Of a stretch of DNA of 64,000 nucleotides, positions 17,194 to 30,031 are shown one piece after another. This DNA is from Streptomyces sp. AM 4-1-1 (GTDB taxonomy: Bacteria; Actinomycetota; Actinomycetes; Streptomycetales; Streptomycetaceae). How positions within the stretch are numbered: the stretch's first letter is position 1; every line of letters begins with the position of its first letter. The notes under the pieces were generated by a model. It worked only from the letters and a program-made list of their open reading frames with translations. It was not told the origin of the DNA and searched no databases. Made by a program: the position numbers and the translations under genes. The DNA is taken from NCBI RefSeq assembly GCF_029167625.1, contig NZ_CP119145.1, positions 2,914,001 to 2,978,000 on the forward strand, given 5' to 3'.

Positions 17194-18009
17194 TTACCGG
17201 GACAGAAACGCCCGATTGAGCACATAGCGCGTGAGTGGTCGGTAGTAATCGGAGCGCACGCCGTCATCAAGCGGAACCACCACCGACACCCGCCCCTCGG
17301 CCTCCCCGACGAACAGCGCGGGGTCGTCCGTGTCCGCCAGGCCGATGGCCTCGATGCCCAGTTGACCTGCCCCGCAGACCCATCCGTGATCGCCGATCAC
17401 CAACTCGGGCAGCGGGTCCCCGGCCTCCGCGATCCCCTCCAGGGCGACACGAACCGGGAGTGGTGAATGCGTGTGCGCGCCGGTGCCACTGCCCGGAACT
17501 CGCGCGCCGGGTTCGCGCACCAGCGCGACTCCCCGTACGTGGTCGAGGTTGTACGTACGTACGCCGAACCGGGTCGTCATGTCGACACTTCTCCCCCGCG
17601 CGGGGGTGAGTACACGACACCCCGCCGCCGACATGGCGTCCGCCAGTCCGGCGTAGAAGCCCAGCAGCCGATGCGGATGACCGGTCCCGAACAGCACGGG
17701 CACCCGGTGGTACGCGGCGGCGGACAGCCGTACGGCGAACGCGTCCAGGGCCGCCAACGTCCGTTCGGGGTCGATGACATCGGGCCCCGCCGTGTGCCCG
17801 GGATCGTCCGACACCCCGCACCGGTCGGCCATCAGACGCAGCAGGTCGCGCTCCTCCCAGCACCGGGCGGAGGCGAGCCCGAGCGTCACCCTCGGGTCCC
17901 TGGCCGCGAACAGACGATAGCTCCGCAGGCTCTCCTCCCGCAGGGTGGCGACGGGTCCGGCCAGCCGGGCCGCCAGCAGATGCGCGCGCAGCGCTCCGGT
18001 ACTCAACAC
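17194..18009 (-). CDS. Conserved actinobacterial phosphatase-like protein
   Basis: 271-residue protein annotated as 'phosphatase' in streptomycetes; I recognise the family but no biochemically proven function. Visible features are LFGTGHPHRLLGFYAGLADA, a possible His/Asp active site (GTGHPHR), and late motifs ELVIGDHGWVCGAGQLGIEAIGLADTDDPALF with acidic and His residues suited to metal binding. The GTG at 18009 matches the start I expect (LSTGALRAHLLAARLAG); the frame stays open upstream to 18105. It lies downstream of acuC, probably co-transcribed. Confidence 0.7.
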   Translation of the reverse strand: MLSTGALRAHLLAARLAGPVATLREESLRSYRLFAARDPRVTLGLASARCWEERDLLRLMADRCGVSDDPGHTAGPDVIDPERTLAALDAFAVRLSAAAYHRVPVLFGTGHPHRLLGFYAGLADAMSAAGCRVLTPARGRSVDMTTRFGVRTYNLDHVRGVALVREPGARVPGSGTGAHTHSPLPVRVALEGIAEAGDPLPELVIGDHGWVCGAGQLGIEAIGLADTDDPALFVGEAEGRVSVVVPLDDGVRSDYYRPLTRYVLNRAFLSR

Positions 18010-18114
18010 CCTGCCGATGGTGACGCACCCGGGACGGCCGGGAGCGGAAAGACGGATTCCGACCACCGTTGGCGTAACCGGAACACCCGCGCACACCACC
18101 GGCACCCCGTCGGA

Positions 18115-19287
18115 TCACATCAGCAGCCCGCGCAGCGGGAACGCCGCCCGCCTGGTCGCGATCACCGCCTGGTCCAGCCGGTCGGCGGGGTCGTACCCCT
18201 CGTCCCACGACCGCCAGCTCGGGGTACGCCCGTCGGTCATCCGGCCCGGACCCAACTGCCGTGTCCTGGCGTACACCTCGTCCCGCCACGACGACGGGAT
18301 CACCGACTCCGGATCGACCGGGGCGTGCGCGGCGATCCCCACGAGATGCGTCCAGGACCTCGGCACCACGTCGACGACCGCGTAACCGCCCCCGCCGAGC
18401 GCCACCCAGCGCCCACCGTCCGCGTACGTGTGGGCCAGCTCGTGGCAGGAGGCCATCACCGCCCGCTGCGCGTCCAGCGACACCGCCAGATGGGCCAGCG
18501 GGTCCTCGAAGTGCGTATCGGCGCCGTGCTGCGTCACCAGCACCTGCGGCCGGAAGTCCGCCAGCAGCTCGGGGACCACCGCGTGGAACGCCCGCAGCCA
18601 CCCCGCGTCACCGGTACCGGCCGGCAGCGCCAGGTTCACCGCCCCGCCCGCACCGTCCCCGGCCCCCGTCTCCTCCGGCCAGCCGGTCTGCGGGAACAGC
18701 GTCCGTGGATGCTCGTGCAGCGACACCGTCAGCACCCTGGGGTCCTCCCAGAACGCCGCCTGCACCCCGTCCCCGTGATGCACGTCCACGTCGACGTACG
18801 CGACCCGCTCCGCGCCCAGCTCCAGCAGCCGGGCGATGGCCAGCGCCGGATCGTTGTAGACGCAGAACCCGGACGCGGCGCCGGGCATCGCGTGGTGCAG
18901 CCCCCCGGTGAAGTTCACGGCGTGCGCGGTGTCACCGCGCCACACGGCCTCGGCGGCCCCCACCGACTGCCCGGCGATCAGCGCGGACACCTCGTGCATC
19001 CCGGCGAACGCCGGATCGTCGACCGTGCCGAGCCCGTACGCCTGATCGGCCGCCTTCGGGTCCGCGGACGCCGCCCGCACGGCCGCCACATAGTCCTCAC
19101 GGTGCACCAGCCGCAGGGTGGACTCCCCCGCGGGCCTGGCCGCCACCACGTCGACCGCCCCGTCCAGCCCGAACGCCCGCACCAGCCCCATCGTCAGGGC
19201 CAGCCTGACCGGGTCCATGGGATGGCTGTCCCCGAAGTCGTATCCCGTTACCGCGTCATCCCACATCAGCTGTGCGCGCCCGCTCAT
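18115..19287 (-). CDS. acuC: AcuC-like acetoin utilization protein / class I histone-deacetylase-fold protein
   Basis: 390-residue zinc deacetylase-fold protein. The HDAC catalytic elements are clear: GGLHHAMPGAASGFCVYND (His-His charge relay), VDVDVHHGDGVQAAF (zinc Asp and His), VTQHGADTHFEDPLAHL (zinc Asp) and the Tyr region GGGGYAV. In Bacillus AcuC deacetylates acetyl-CoA synthetase; here the substrate is probably an acetylated lysine of a metabolic enzyme. The ATG at 19287 (SGRAQLMWDD) is preferred over the frame reaching 19476, which runs into the MFS gene. It overlaps the end of the MFS gene by 32 bases. Confidence 0.9.
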   Translation of the reverse strand: MSGRAQLMWDDAVTGYDFGDSHPMDPVRLALTMGLVRAFGLDGAVDVVAARPAGESTLRLVHREDYVAAVRAASADPKAADQAYGLGTVDDPAFAGMHEVSALIAGQSVGAAEAVWRGDTAHAVNFTGGLHHAMPGAASGFCVYNDPALAIARLLELGAERVAYVDVDVHHGDGVQAAFWEDPRVLTVSLHEHPRTLFPQTGWPEETGAGDGAGGAVNLALPAGTGDAGWLRAFHAVVPELLADFRPQVLVTQHGADTHFEDPLAHLAVSLDAQRAVMASCHELAHTYADGGRWVALGGGGYAVVDVVPRSWTHLVGIAAHAPVDPESVIPSSWRDEVYARTRQLGPGRMTDGRTPSWRSWDEGYDPADRLDQAVIATRRAAFPLRGLLM

Positions 19288-20461
19288 GCCCGCCACCGTA
19301 CCGGTCGGTATCCGGGGCGAACGAGCGGGCGTACACCAGCGTCGCGAGCACCAGCACCATCGGCACCAGCATCGCCCCCCGATAGCTCCACGCGTCCCCG
19401 AGCGCCCCGACAAGCGGCGACCCCACCAGGAAGCCCACGTAGTTGAAGACGTTGAGCCGGGCGACAGCCGTGTCACTCGCCCCGGGGAACATCCGCCCCG
19501 CCGCCGCGAACGTCTGCGGCACGATCACACAGAGCCCGAACCCCAGCATCGTGAACCCTGCCATCCCGATCCACGCCCCGGACGCCAGCGCCACCACCGC
19601 GAACCCGCCGGCCGCCACGACACTCCCGCACCGCACGACGGCCACGGCCCCGAACCGCCGCACCCCGAAGTCCCCCACGGCACGCCCCAGCAGCGTGGTC
19701 ACCATGTAGACGTTGTACGGGACCGTCGACAGCTGCTCCGAACTCCCCAGCACGTCCTGGAGGTACTTCGCGCTCCAGTTGGAGACCGTCGAGTCCCCGA
19801 TGTACGCGAAGCTCATCACCAGACACAGCGGCAGCAGCACCCGGAACGAGACCCCGGCCCCCTGCACCGCCGCCGCCGTCCCCGGTCCCTCCACCGCCTC
19901 CACGCCCTCGGCGTACCAACGACTCCCGATCAGCGCGGCGGGCAGCAGCAGGACGACCACCGGAAGGTAAGAGGCCAACAGCGACAGATCCCAGTGCGCC
20001 CCCGCCCACGCCATCGACGCCCCGGCGATCCCGCCCAGGCTGTACGCGGCGTGGAAACCCAGCATGATGCTGCGCCCGTACGCCCGTTGCAGGCTGACGC
20101 CCATCATGTTCATCGACGCGTCGAGCGCCCCGACCGCGAGCCCGAAGGAACCGAGCGCGAGCGCGACGGCCCACAGCCCGTGCCCGGCCCCGGTGGCGAG
20201 CAACGCGAGCAGCACGACGGGCTGCGCCCACCTCAGCACGACACGGGGCCGCACCCGCGCGACCACCTTCTCGGTGACCACACTGCCCACACCGGCCAGG
20301 ATCGGCACGGCGGCGAGGAAGACGGGCAGCAGCCCGTCGGATATCCCGTACCGGTCCTGGACGGCCGGGATACGTGTCACGAGCAGAGCGAAGGTCACTC
20401 CCTGCACGAAGAAGCTGAACACCAGGGAGGTTCTGCCGTGCCGCACGCGTGCGTCTGTCAT
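19256..20461 (-). CDS. MFS transporter (YbjJ-like, 12 predicted membrane segments)
   Basis: 401-residue polytopic membrane protein with the MFS pattern: first helix SLVFSFFVQGVTFALLVTRIPAVQDRYGIS, a GALDASMNMMGVSLQ segment typical of the YbjJ/fucose-permease-like subgroup, and a second-half DFGVRRFG loop between helices. The cytoplasmic C-tail is short and polar. The substrate is not evident. The 3' end overlaps acuC, suggesting co-transcription. Confidence 0.88.
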   Translation of the reverse strand: MTDARVRHGRTSLVFSFFVQGVTFALLVTRIPAVQDRYGISDGLLPVFLAAVPILAGVGSVVTEKVVARVRPRVVLRWAQPVVLLALLATGAGHGLWAVALALGSFGLAVGALDASMNMMGVSLQRAYGRSIMLGFHAAYSLGGIAGASMAWAGAHWDLSLLASYLPVVVLLLPAALIGSRWYAEGVEAVEGPGTAAAVQGAGVSFRVLLPLCLVMSFAYIGDSTVSNWSAKYLQDVLGSSEQLSTVPYNVYMVTTLLGRAVGDFGVRRFGAVAVVRCGSVVAAGGFAVVALASGAWIGMAGFTMLGFGLCVIVPQTFAAAGRMFPGASDTAVARLNVFNYVGFLVGSPLVGALGDAWSYRGAMLVPMVLVLATLVYARSFAPDTDRYGGGHERARTADVG

Positions 20462-20504
20462 GGCCGCTCAGCGTAGAGCCCCGGCCTACCCGTGGGTAGA
20501 TGGA

Positions 20505-21149
20505 TCAGGCAAGCAATTCCGGCAGCTGCGTCATGTCGGAGAAGTACGCGGTCACCCCGGTCAGCCGGTCCGCGGGCATCATCGACGTGAATCCGTACAC
20601 GTCCATCCCCGCGGCCCTGGCGGCCTCCACTCCGAGGGGGCTGTCCTCGATCACCACACAGCGCTCGGGTGCGACACCCATCCGCTCGGCGGCGTACAGG
20701 AAGAGGTCGGGGGCCGGCTTGCCGCGCCCGACGTCCTCCGCGCTGAAGATCCACTCGTCCTCGAACCACTGGTCGAGGCCGGTCTTGAGGTGTCCGACCC
20801 TGATCCGCTCATGGCTGCCGGAGGAGGCGACGCAGTACGGCACGCCCTCGGCGACGAGCTTCCCGAGCACATCGGCGACCCCGTCCACCGGCTCAAGTCC
20901 CTGCTGGAACGCGGCGAAGATCCGCGCGTGCAGCATCTCGTCGAAGTCCATGGGCAGCTTCTGCCCGGTCCGCTCCTGTACGAGGTCGTGCACCCGGTGC
21001 ACGGCGGCCCCCATGAAGTCACGGAGCGATTCCTCGTACGTGGTCGGGTGTCCCAGCTCCGTCAGGTAGGTGGAGAGGATGGTGTTGGAGAGCGGCTCGC
21101 TGTCGACGAGCACACCGTCATTGTCGAAGATGACCAGTTCGTAGCGCAT
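20505..21149 (-). CDS. HAD-superfamily phosphatase (beta-phosphoglucomutase/GS1-like)
   Basis: 214-residue HAD protein of subfamily IA. Motif I is FDNDGVLVDSEPLS, motif II VASSGSHERI, motif III Lys in GRGKPAPDLFLYAAERMG, motif IV VIEDSPLGVEAARAAGM. The cap domain is the alpha-helical type, as in beta-phosphoglucomutase and small sugar-phosphate phosphatases. Probable role: dephosphorylation or isomerisation of a phosphosugar. It is a single gene between the MFS gene and the rRNA operon terminator, transcribed in the same direction as the rRNA. Confidence 0.88.
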   Translation of the reverse strand: MRYELVIFDNDGVLVDSEPLSNTILSTYLTELGHPTTYEESLRDFMGAAVHRVHDLVQERTGQKLPMDFDEMLHARIFAAFQQGLEPVDGVADVLGKLVAEGVPYCVASSGSHERIRVGHLKTGLDQWFEDEWIFSAEDVGRGKPAPDLFLYAAERMGVAPERCVVIEDSPLGVEAARAAGMDVYGFTSMMPADRLTGVTAYFSDMTQLPELLA

Positions 21150-21174
21150 GGGTCGACCCTAAAGGTTCGGAACG

Positions 21175-21212
21175 CAGAAAAGCCCCGTGCCACAAGGACA
21201 CGGGGCTTTCCC
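21175..21212 (-). terminator. rRNA operon terminator
   Basis: Strong hairpin with arms AAAGCCCCGTG / CACGGGGCTTT just beyond the 5S rRNA 3' end on the minus strand; the arm ends in a T-run on that strand. Confidence 0.85.
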
Positions 21213-21222
21213 GTCACAAATA

Positions 21223-21341
21223 GTTCGGCGGCGACCTACTCTCCCACAGGGTCCCCCCTGCAGTACCATCGGCGCTGAAAGGCTTAGCTTCCGGGTTCGG
21301 AATGTAACCGGGCGTTTCCCTAACGCAATGACCACCGAAAC
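21223..21341 (-). rRNA. rrf: 5S ribosomal RNA
   Basis: About 119 nt. The reverse complement starts GTTTCGGTGGTCATTGCG and ends CTACTCTCCC-complement/GCCGCCGAAC, the expected actinobacterial 5S ends. It lies downstream of 23S in the normal order. Confidence 0.96.
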
Positions 21342-21399
21342 ACTATGAAAATGTGAACCAACCGGACAACAACACAGCCGTTCATTATTTCAGAACCAA

Positions 21400-21416
21400 C
21401 ACAGTGGACGCGAGCA
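21400..21416 (-). other. 3' arm of the 23S processing stem
   Basis: 17 bases exactly complementary to 24552-24568 on the other side of 23S rRNA. Together they form the long stem that RNase III-type enzymes cut to release pre-23S. Confidence 0.8.
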
Positions 21417-21420
21417 ACTG

Positions 21421-26369
<4,949 letters not shown>

Positions 26370-26652
26370 ATGTTTTCCCGTAATCGGGACACACATCACG
26401 AGAGCGGAACAACCGGTCGGAATAAGACCGGTCATCCACAGCGTCCTCGCTGTGTCATTGCCTGCCCCCAGCCACAAGGACCGGTGAACAGGACTTTCAA
26501 AGGAACCACCAACCTGCCGAAACAGGCCGGGGTATCAACATATCTGGCGTTGACTTTTGGCACGCTGTTGAGTTCTCAAGGAACGGACGCTTCCTTCGTA
26601 CTCACCCTCTCAGGCTTTCCTCCGGGCGCTTCCTTCCGGTCTTGCGTTTCCG

Positions 26653-26681
26653 ACTCTATCAGACTCTTTCGCGTCCGATTC
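26653..26681 (-). promoter_or_regulatory. Putative rrn promoter, proximal repeat
   Basis: Revcomp contains the extended -10 TGATAGAGT at the end of a block repeated at 26742. The -35 (GAATCG, 17-18 bp away) is weak. Confidence 0.4.
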
Positions 26682-26741
26682 CCGGCCGGCCGGGCTGCTT
26701 TCCAGCTCCTCGCTTTCGCGTTTCCCTTTCCAGCGGTTCCG

Positions 26742-26770
26742 ACTCTATCAGATCCTTTCGGGCCTGATTC
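26742..26770 (-). promoter_or_regulatory. Putative rrn promoter, middle repeat
   Basis: Second copy of the TGATAGAGT module, 89 bp upstream of the first, with the same flanks (GATTCCC, CTTTCG). This suggests promoter duplication. Confidence 0.4.
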
Positions 26771-27002
26771 CCAGTCAGCGGGCCTCGTCTTCCCGGCCGT
26801 TGAGCCGTTCCGACGAGTGAGACTTTAGCGGATTCCTCGGCCCCGAAGCCAATCGGGGCCGCGTTCCTTCGAACGCGGATTCCTCATTTCGCATAGGCGC
26901 ACAGAAAGCCGCACGACTGACGTCGTTCGCTTGATGTGGTCACTGCGGAATGGCTGTCCGGGGACCGACCGGGGTCGGCGCTCACGTCGGACAACTCGGA
27001 GC

Positions 27003-27031
27003 ACACTACGGACCCAGGGGGAGGGTGTCAA
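27003..27031 (-). promoter_or_regulatory. Distal rrn promoter, near-consensus
   Basis: On the minus strand: TTGACA (27031-27026), an exact 17-bp spacer, then TAGTGT (27008-27003). This is an excellent HrdB-type promoter driving the rRNA operon from ~630 bases upstream. Confidence 0.8.
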
Positions 27032-27049
27032 CCCCGGGGTTGACCGGGT

Positions 27050-27365
27050 GATCAGCCGGCGATGGGCGTCGTGCCGGTGGTGGCCTGGAGCCGGCGGGCG
27101 ACGGTGCGGGGGGACATGCCCGCTCGGGCGGCCGGCCCGGCGATCGTGTGAGGTTCCGCCGGTCGGGCCAACGCGTGCGCCCGGATTTCCGCCAGGGTGT
27201 CCGCGTCCCGGTCGGCTTGGCGTGGGGTGCTCGACGAACTGGGCCTGGGTGCCCGTGCGGAACGGGGCCGTCACCATCGAGCGGGCGATCGTCGCCGCGG
27301 CCTCCGCACCGTGGAACGTACGGACGAGGTGGAGGCAGAGGTCGACGCAAGGGTGGCGGGGCGGA
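27050..27365 (-). pseudogene. GlxA-type AraC-family regulator fragment, frameshifted and truncated
   Basis: Only the middle and HTH part of a GlxA regulator (DJ-1/PfpI domain plus AraC HTH) remain. In one frame the minus strand reads CVDLCLHLVRTFHGAEAAA...RTGTQAQFVEHP, the characteristic end of the amidase-like domain. The homology then continues in another frame: DRDADTLAEIRAHAL, then HTIAGPAARAGMSPRTVARR and LQATTGTTPIAG followed by a stop, in the middle of the first HTH. The N-terminal ~150 residues and the last ~60 are missing. It is divergent from a hydrolase fragment with which such regulators are often paired, so both are relics of one lost locus. Confidence 0.75.
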
Positions 27366-27366
27366 G

Positions 27367-27679
27367 CTGTTACTGACGAAGGCCGTGAATTCGGCCTTCT
27401 ACGGGACGCCCGATCTCGATGTCTGGCTGTGCGAGGCCGGGATCGTGGGGGCCGGGCCGGGCCGGCATGTGCGCGGAGACGACGGCGCGAACGGGTGGGG
27501 ACCTCGGGTACGGGGTGTTCTTCGCGCTCGACGCGACGTACACGTTCGACGGGGCCGGGCCGTGGGGTGGGAGCTGGGCGCGGACGGGCTGGTGGCACGA
27601 GCCCACCGCCGTGTCGCTGCACGGCGGTGGGTTCGCGGAGGTGGTGACGAGCGCGGAGCTGAGCGCGGCCGTGGGGTGA
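27367..27679 (+). pseudogene. Isochorismatase-like cysteine hydrolase fragment, frameshifted
   Basis: C-terminal half of a cysteine hydrolase. One frame gives KAVNSAFYGTPDLDVWLCEAGI; after a frameshift with small deletion another gives CAETTARTGGDLGYGVFFALDATYTFDGAG and ends ...FAEVVTSAELSAAVG. The expected segment around the catalytic cysteine (VCGITTNHCCETTAR in relatives) is partly deleted. The N-terminal Asp/Lys region is absent. The fragment cannot be functional. It stands head-to-head with the decayed GlxA regulator. Confidence 0.75.
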
Positions 27680-27695
27680 CGGGGCCGGGTCGGGG

Positions 27696-28505
27696 TCAGC
27701 CGTTGCCCGAGGCCAGTTCGCGGCTGCGGTCGCGGGCGGCTTCGAGGGCGGCGATGAGTGCGGCCCGTACGCCGTGGTTCTCCAGTTCGCGGATGGCGCT
27801 GATGGTCGTGCCGGCCGGGCTGGTGACCGCCTCGCGGAGCTTGACCGGGTGTTCGCCGCTGTCGCGGAGCATCACGGACGCGCCGACGGCGGCCTGGACG
27901 ATGAGGTCGTGGGCCTGGGCGCGGGGCAGGCCGAGGAGGATGCCCGCGTCGGTCATCGCCTCGACGAGGAAGTAGAAGTACGCGGGCCCGGAACCGGAGA
28001 GCGCGGTCGCCGCGTCCTGCTGTGACTCGGGGACGCGGAGGGTCTTGCCGACGCCGCCGAAGATGTTCTCGGCGTGCACCAGGTGCTCGGTGGTGGCGTG
28101 GCTGCCCGCGGAGATGACGGACATGCCCTCGTCCACGAGGACGGGGGTGTTCGGCATGACCCGTACGACCGGGGTGTCCGCGGTGAGGCGGTCCTCGATG
28201 AAGGCGGTCGTGATGCCGGCGGCGGCGCTGATGATGAGGCGGTCGGCGGTGACGTGCGGGGCGAGTTCGTCGAGGAGCCTGCCCATGTCCTGCGGCTTGA
28301 CCGCGAGGATGAGGATGTCGGCGCGCTCGGCCGCCTCGGCGTTGTCGACGGATTCGACGCCGTAGCGGGTGAGGAGTTCGTCGGCGCGCTCGGTGCGGCG
28401 GGTGGTGACCAGCAGGTCGGTGGGGCGCCAGCCGGCTCGGATCATTCCGCTGAGCAGGGCCTCGCCGATCTTTCCTGTGCCGAGGACTGCGACTGTCTGG
28501 GTCAT
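27696..28505 (-). CDS. proC: Pyrroline-5-carboxylate reductase
   Basis: Last step of proline synthesis (P5C to proline with NAD(P)H). 269 residues. The Rossmann motif VAVLGTGKIGEALLSG is at the N-terminus, and the family signatures AVKPQDM, SAAAGITT, VRVMPNTPVLVDEG, LSGSGPAYFYFLVEAMTDAG and TSPAGTTISAIRELE follow in order. I favour the ATG at 28505: GGAGG is 9 bases upstream of it but touches the ATG at 28514. It stands alone, convergent with the hydrolase pseudogene. Confidence 0.96.
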   Translation of the reverse strand: MTQTVAVLGTGKIGEALLSGMIRAGWRPTDLLVTTRRTERADELLTRYGVESVDNAEAAERADILILAVKPQDMGRLLDELAPHVTADRLIISAAAGITTAFIEDRLTADTPVVRVMPNTPVLVDEGMSVISAGSHATTEHLVHAENIFGGVGKTLRVPESQQDAATALSGSGPAYFYFLVEAMTDAGILLGLPRAQAHDLIVQAAVGASVMLRDSGEHPVKLREAVTSPAGTTISAIRELENHGVRAALIAALEAARDRSRELASGNG

Positions 28506-28691
28506 GCGGTTCATCCTCCGGGGCGGGGCTCGGTGCGCTGCGTCGCGAGCGAGCCGGGTGCGCTGTCTCGCGTGTTCAGCATTCTCTCGATACTCGTACT
28601 TCTCGCGGATTTCGGGGGCCGTCGTCCGCGCACCGGTCGGCCGGGGAAGGGCGGGCAGGTGGATCGGTGGGTGGGCGCGAGGTTTCCGGGG

Positions 28692-29213
28692 TCAGCCGCG
28701 CTTCCTGCGCTTGGCGGCCTTGCGGCTCGCGGGGTTTCCGGTGCGGGTCGAGCGGCGCTTCTCGTACTGGGCGACGGCCGACTCGTACTCCGTGCGTCGC
28801 AGCTTTTCGCCCGGGGCCTCGACGAGCGAGCGGCAGAAGTACGCGAGCAGCGAGCCGATGAAGCCGATCGTCTTGAGGCCGCGCAGCGACTCCTCGCGGC
28901 CCGGGTCGGCGGGGCGGCGGCCGAACCCCTCCCAGGTCTTGCGGAAGGCGATGGCACTGGCGCCGGCGAACACCACGATGACCAGGACACCGACGAAGCC
29001 GCCGACGTCGGCGATCTGAAGGCCCTCGAAGGCGAAGCGGAGGACGAAGCAGGAGGCTGCCGCGGCGACGAGCGAGCCGACGGCGGCTCCGATGCGGCGG
29101 AGGACGTATCCGCCGTCGTGGTCGACCCAGGTCGTGCCGAAGAAGCGCAGGGGTTCGGGGCGGGGGCCGGGCGGGGTGCCGCCGTTGTCGGGGGCTTCGC
29201 TGTTCTCGCTCAC
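28692..29213 (-). CDS. Hypothetical two-helix membrane protein
   Basis: 173 residues from a GTG at 29213 (the frame extends farther upstream through low-complexity sequence without a site). Two membrane segments at ~residues 39-60 (AAVGSLVAAAASCFVLRFAF) and ~67-88 (GFVGVLVIVVFAGASAIAF) form a hairpin, followed by a basic cytoplasmic tail ending KAAKRRKRG. It looks like a conserved Streptomyces protein of unknown function. Upstream, on the same strand, is the SapA-like gene. Confidence 0.65.
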   Translation of the reverse strand: MSENSEAPDNGGTPPGPRPEPLRFFGTTWVDHDGGYVLRRIGAAVGSLVAAAASCFVLRFAFEGLQIADVGGFVGVLVIVVFAGASAIAFRKTWEGFGRRPADPGREESLRGLKTIGFIGSLLAYFCRSLVEAPGEKLRRTEYESAVAQYEKRRSTRTGNPASRKAAKRRKRG

Positions 29214-29325
29214 GGAGTCGATTATCCCCGGGATGCCCGTGGCGGCTTCGCGCGCTGCCCCCGCAACCGGTCCGGGCGGCGGGGGCAGCGGCGGGCGGCG
29301 CTGTGGAGCGGCGCCGGTGCGGGGT

Positions 29326-29880
29326 TCAGCCGCAGTGTTCCCACGGGCTCGTGTACGTGTACGTACCGACACCCGCCTCGATCATGCCGCCCCATCGCAC
29401 ACACCGGCCGGCCGCGGCCAGGCGTACGGGGCCCGCGTAGGACGCGTAGTCCTTCTGGTCCTTCACCTGCCCCTTGCCGTCGCCCCGCACGTTTAGCCAG
29501 GCGCCGGTGGGCAGTGAGAAGCCGGCGGTGGCGGGGGCGTGCTGGGTGACCACGCAGTTGGTCCGGGTGCGGGCGTTGTAGAGGAGGTGGACGCGGGCCA
29601 GTTCGGTCGAGGAGTTGCGGAAGGGGTGCGAGTCGATCTCGGTGTAGCCGGGGCCGCACAGGGCGGCCGGGGTGGTGGTGACCGAGAGGCCCCTCGTCGG
29701 GACGGGGTCGGCCGGGGTGGTGCGGGTGGTGGCGGACGGAGTGGGTGCTGTCGTGGTGACCGTCGCTGTGTCGATGGTGGTGGTGGCGGCGGTCGTGGCC
29801 GTTGCCGGGATCGCCGCCAGGGTCGTCAGTGCGGCCAGGGTGGCGGCCAGAACTGCTGGACGACGTACTGATGTGCGCAT
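29326..29880 (-). CDS. Secreted SapA-like (spore-associated protein A-like) protein
   Basis: 184-residue exported protein. Signal peptide MRTSVRRPAVLAATLAALTT...ATA, then a ~40-residue Thr-rich linker, then a ~115-residue domain with ALCGPGYTEIDSHPF, VHLLYNARTRTNCVVTQHA, KDYASYAGPVRLAAAGRCVRWGG and a final Cys. This domain resembles SapA, a protein found on S. coelicolor spores. The four cysteines probably form two disulfides. The start has GGGGGAAT immediately upstream. Its role in the spore coat or mycelial surface is by resemblance only. Confidence 0.75.
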   Translation of the reverse strand: MRTSVRRPAVLAATLAALTTLAAIPATATTAATTTIDTATVTTTAPTPSATTRTTPADPVPTRGLSVTTTPAALCGPGYTEIDSHPFRNSSTELARVHLLYNARTRTNCVVTQHAPATAGFSLPTGAWLNVRGDGKGQVKDQKDYASYAGPVRLAAAGRCVRWGGMIEAGVGTYTYTSPWEHCG

Positions 29881-29975
29881 ATTCCCCCAATCATGAGCAA
29901 AGCATGACGGGCATGGAGCTTAGCGCATCGGGTCGAACACGGTGTGTGATGCGTGCGGGCGGGGGGACATGCGCA

Positions 29976-30005
29976 ACGCCGCCCCGGGCAGGACCGGGGC
30001 GGCGT
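29976..30005 (-). terminator. ilvD terminator
   Basis: 12-bp perfect stem (arm ACGCCGCCCCGG) with a 6-base loop, 27 bases past the ilvD stop. Confidence 0.75.
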
Positions 30006-30031
30006 CATGGCGTGCGGTGACGCGGGTCGGG

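Larger units (their letters stand above)
26370..27031 (-). promoter_or_regulatory. rRNA operon leader and promoter region
   Basis: 660 bases upstream of 16S. Nearest the gene is the conserved actinobacterial leader box (revcomp TTGAGAACTCAACAGCGTG near 26560-26585) used for antitermination and processing. Farther up are two similar promoter-like modules and one consensus promoter, listed separately. The arrangement resembles the multi-promoter rrn leaders of S. coelicolor. Confidence 0.75.
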
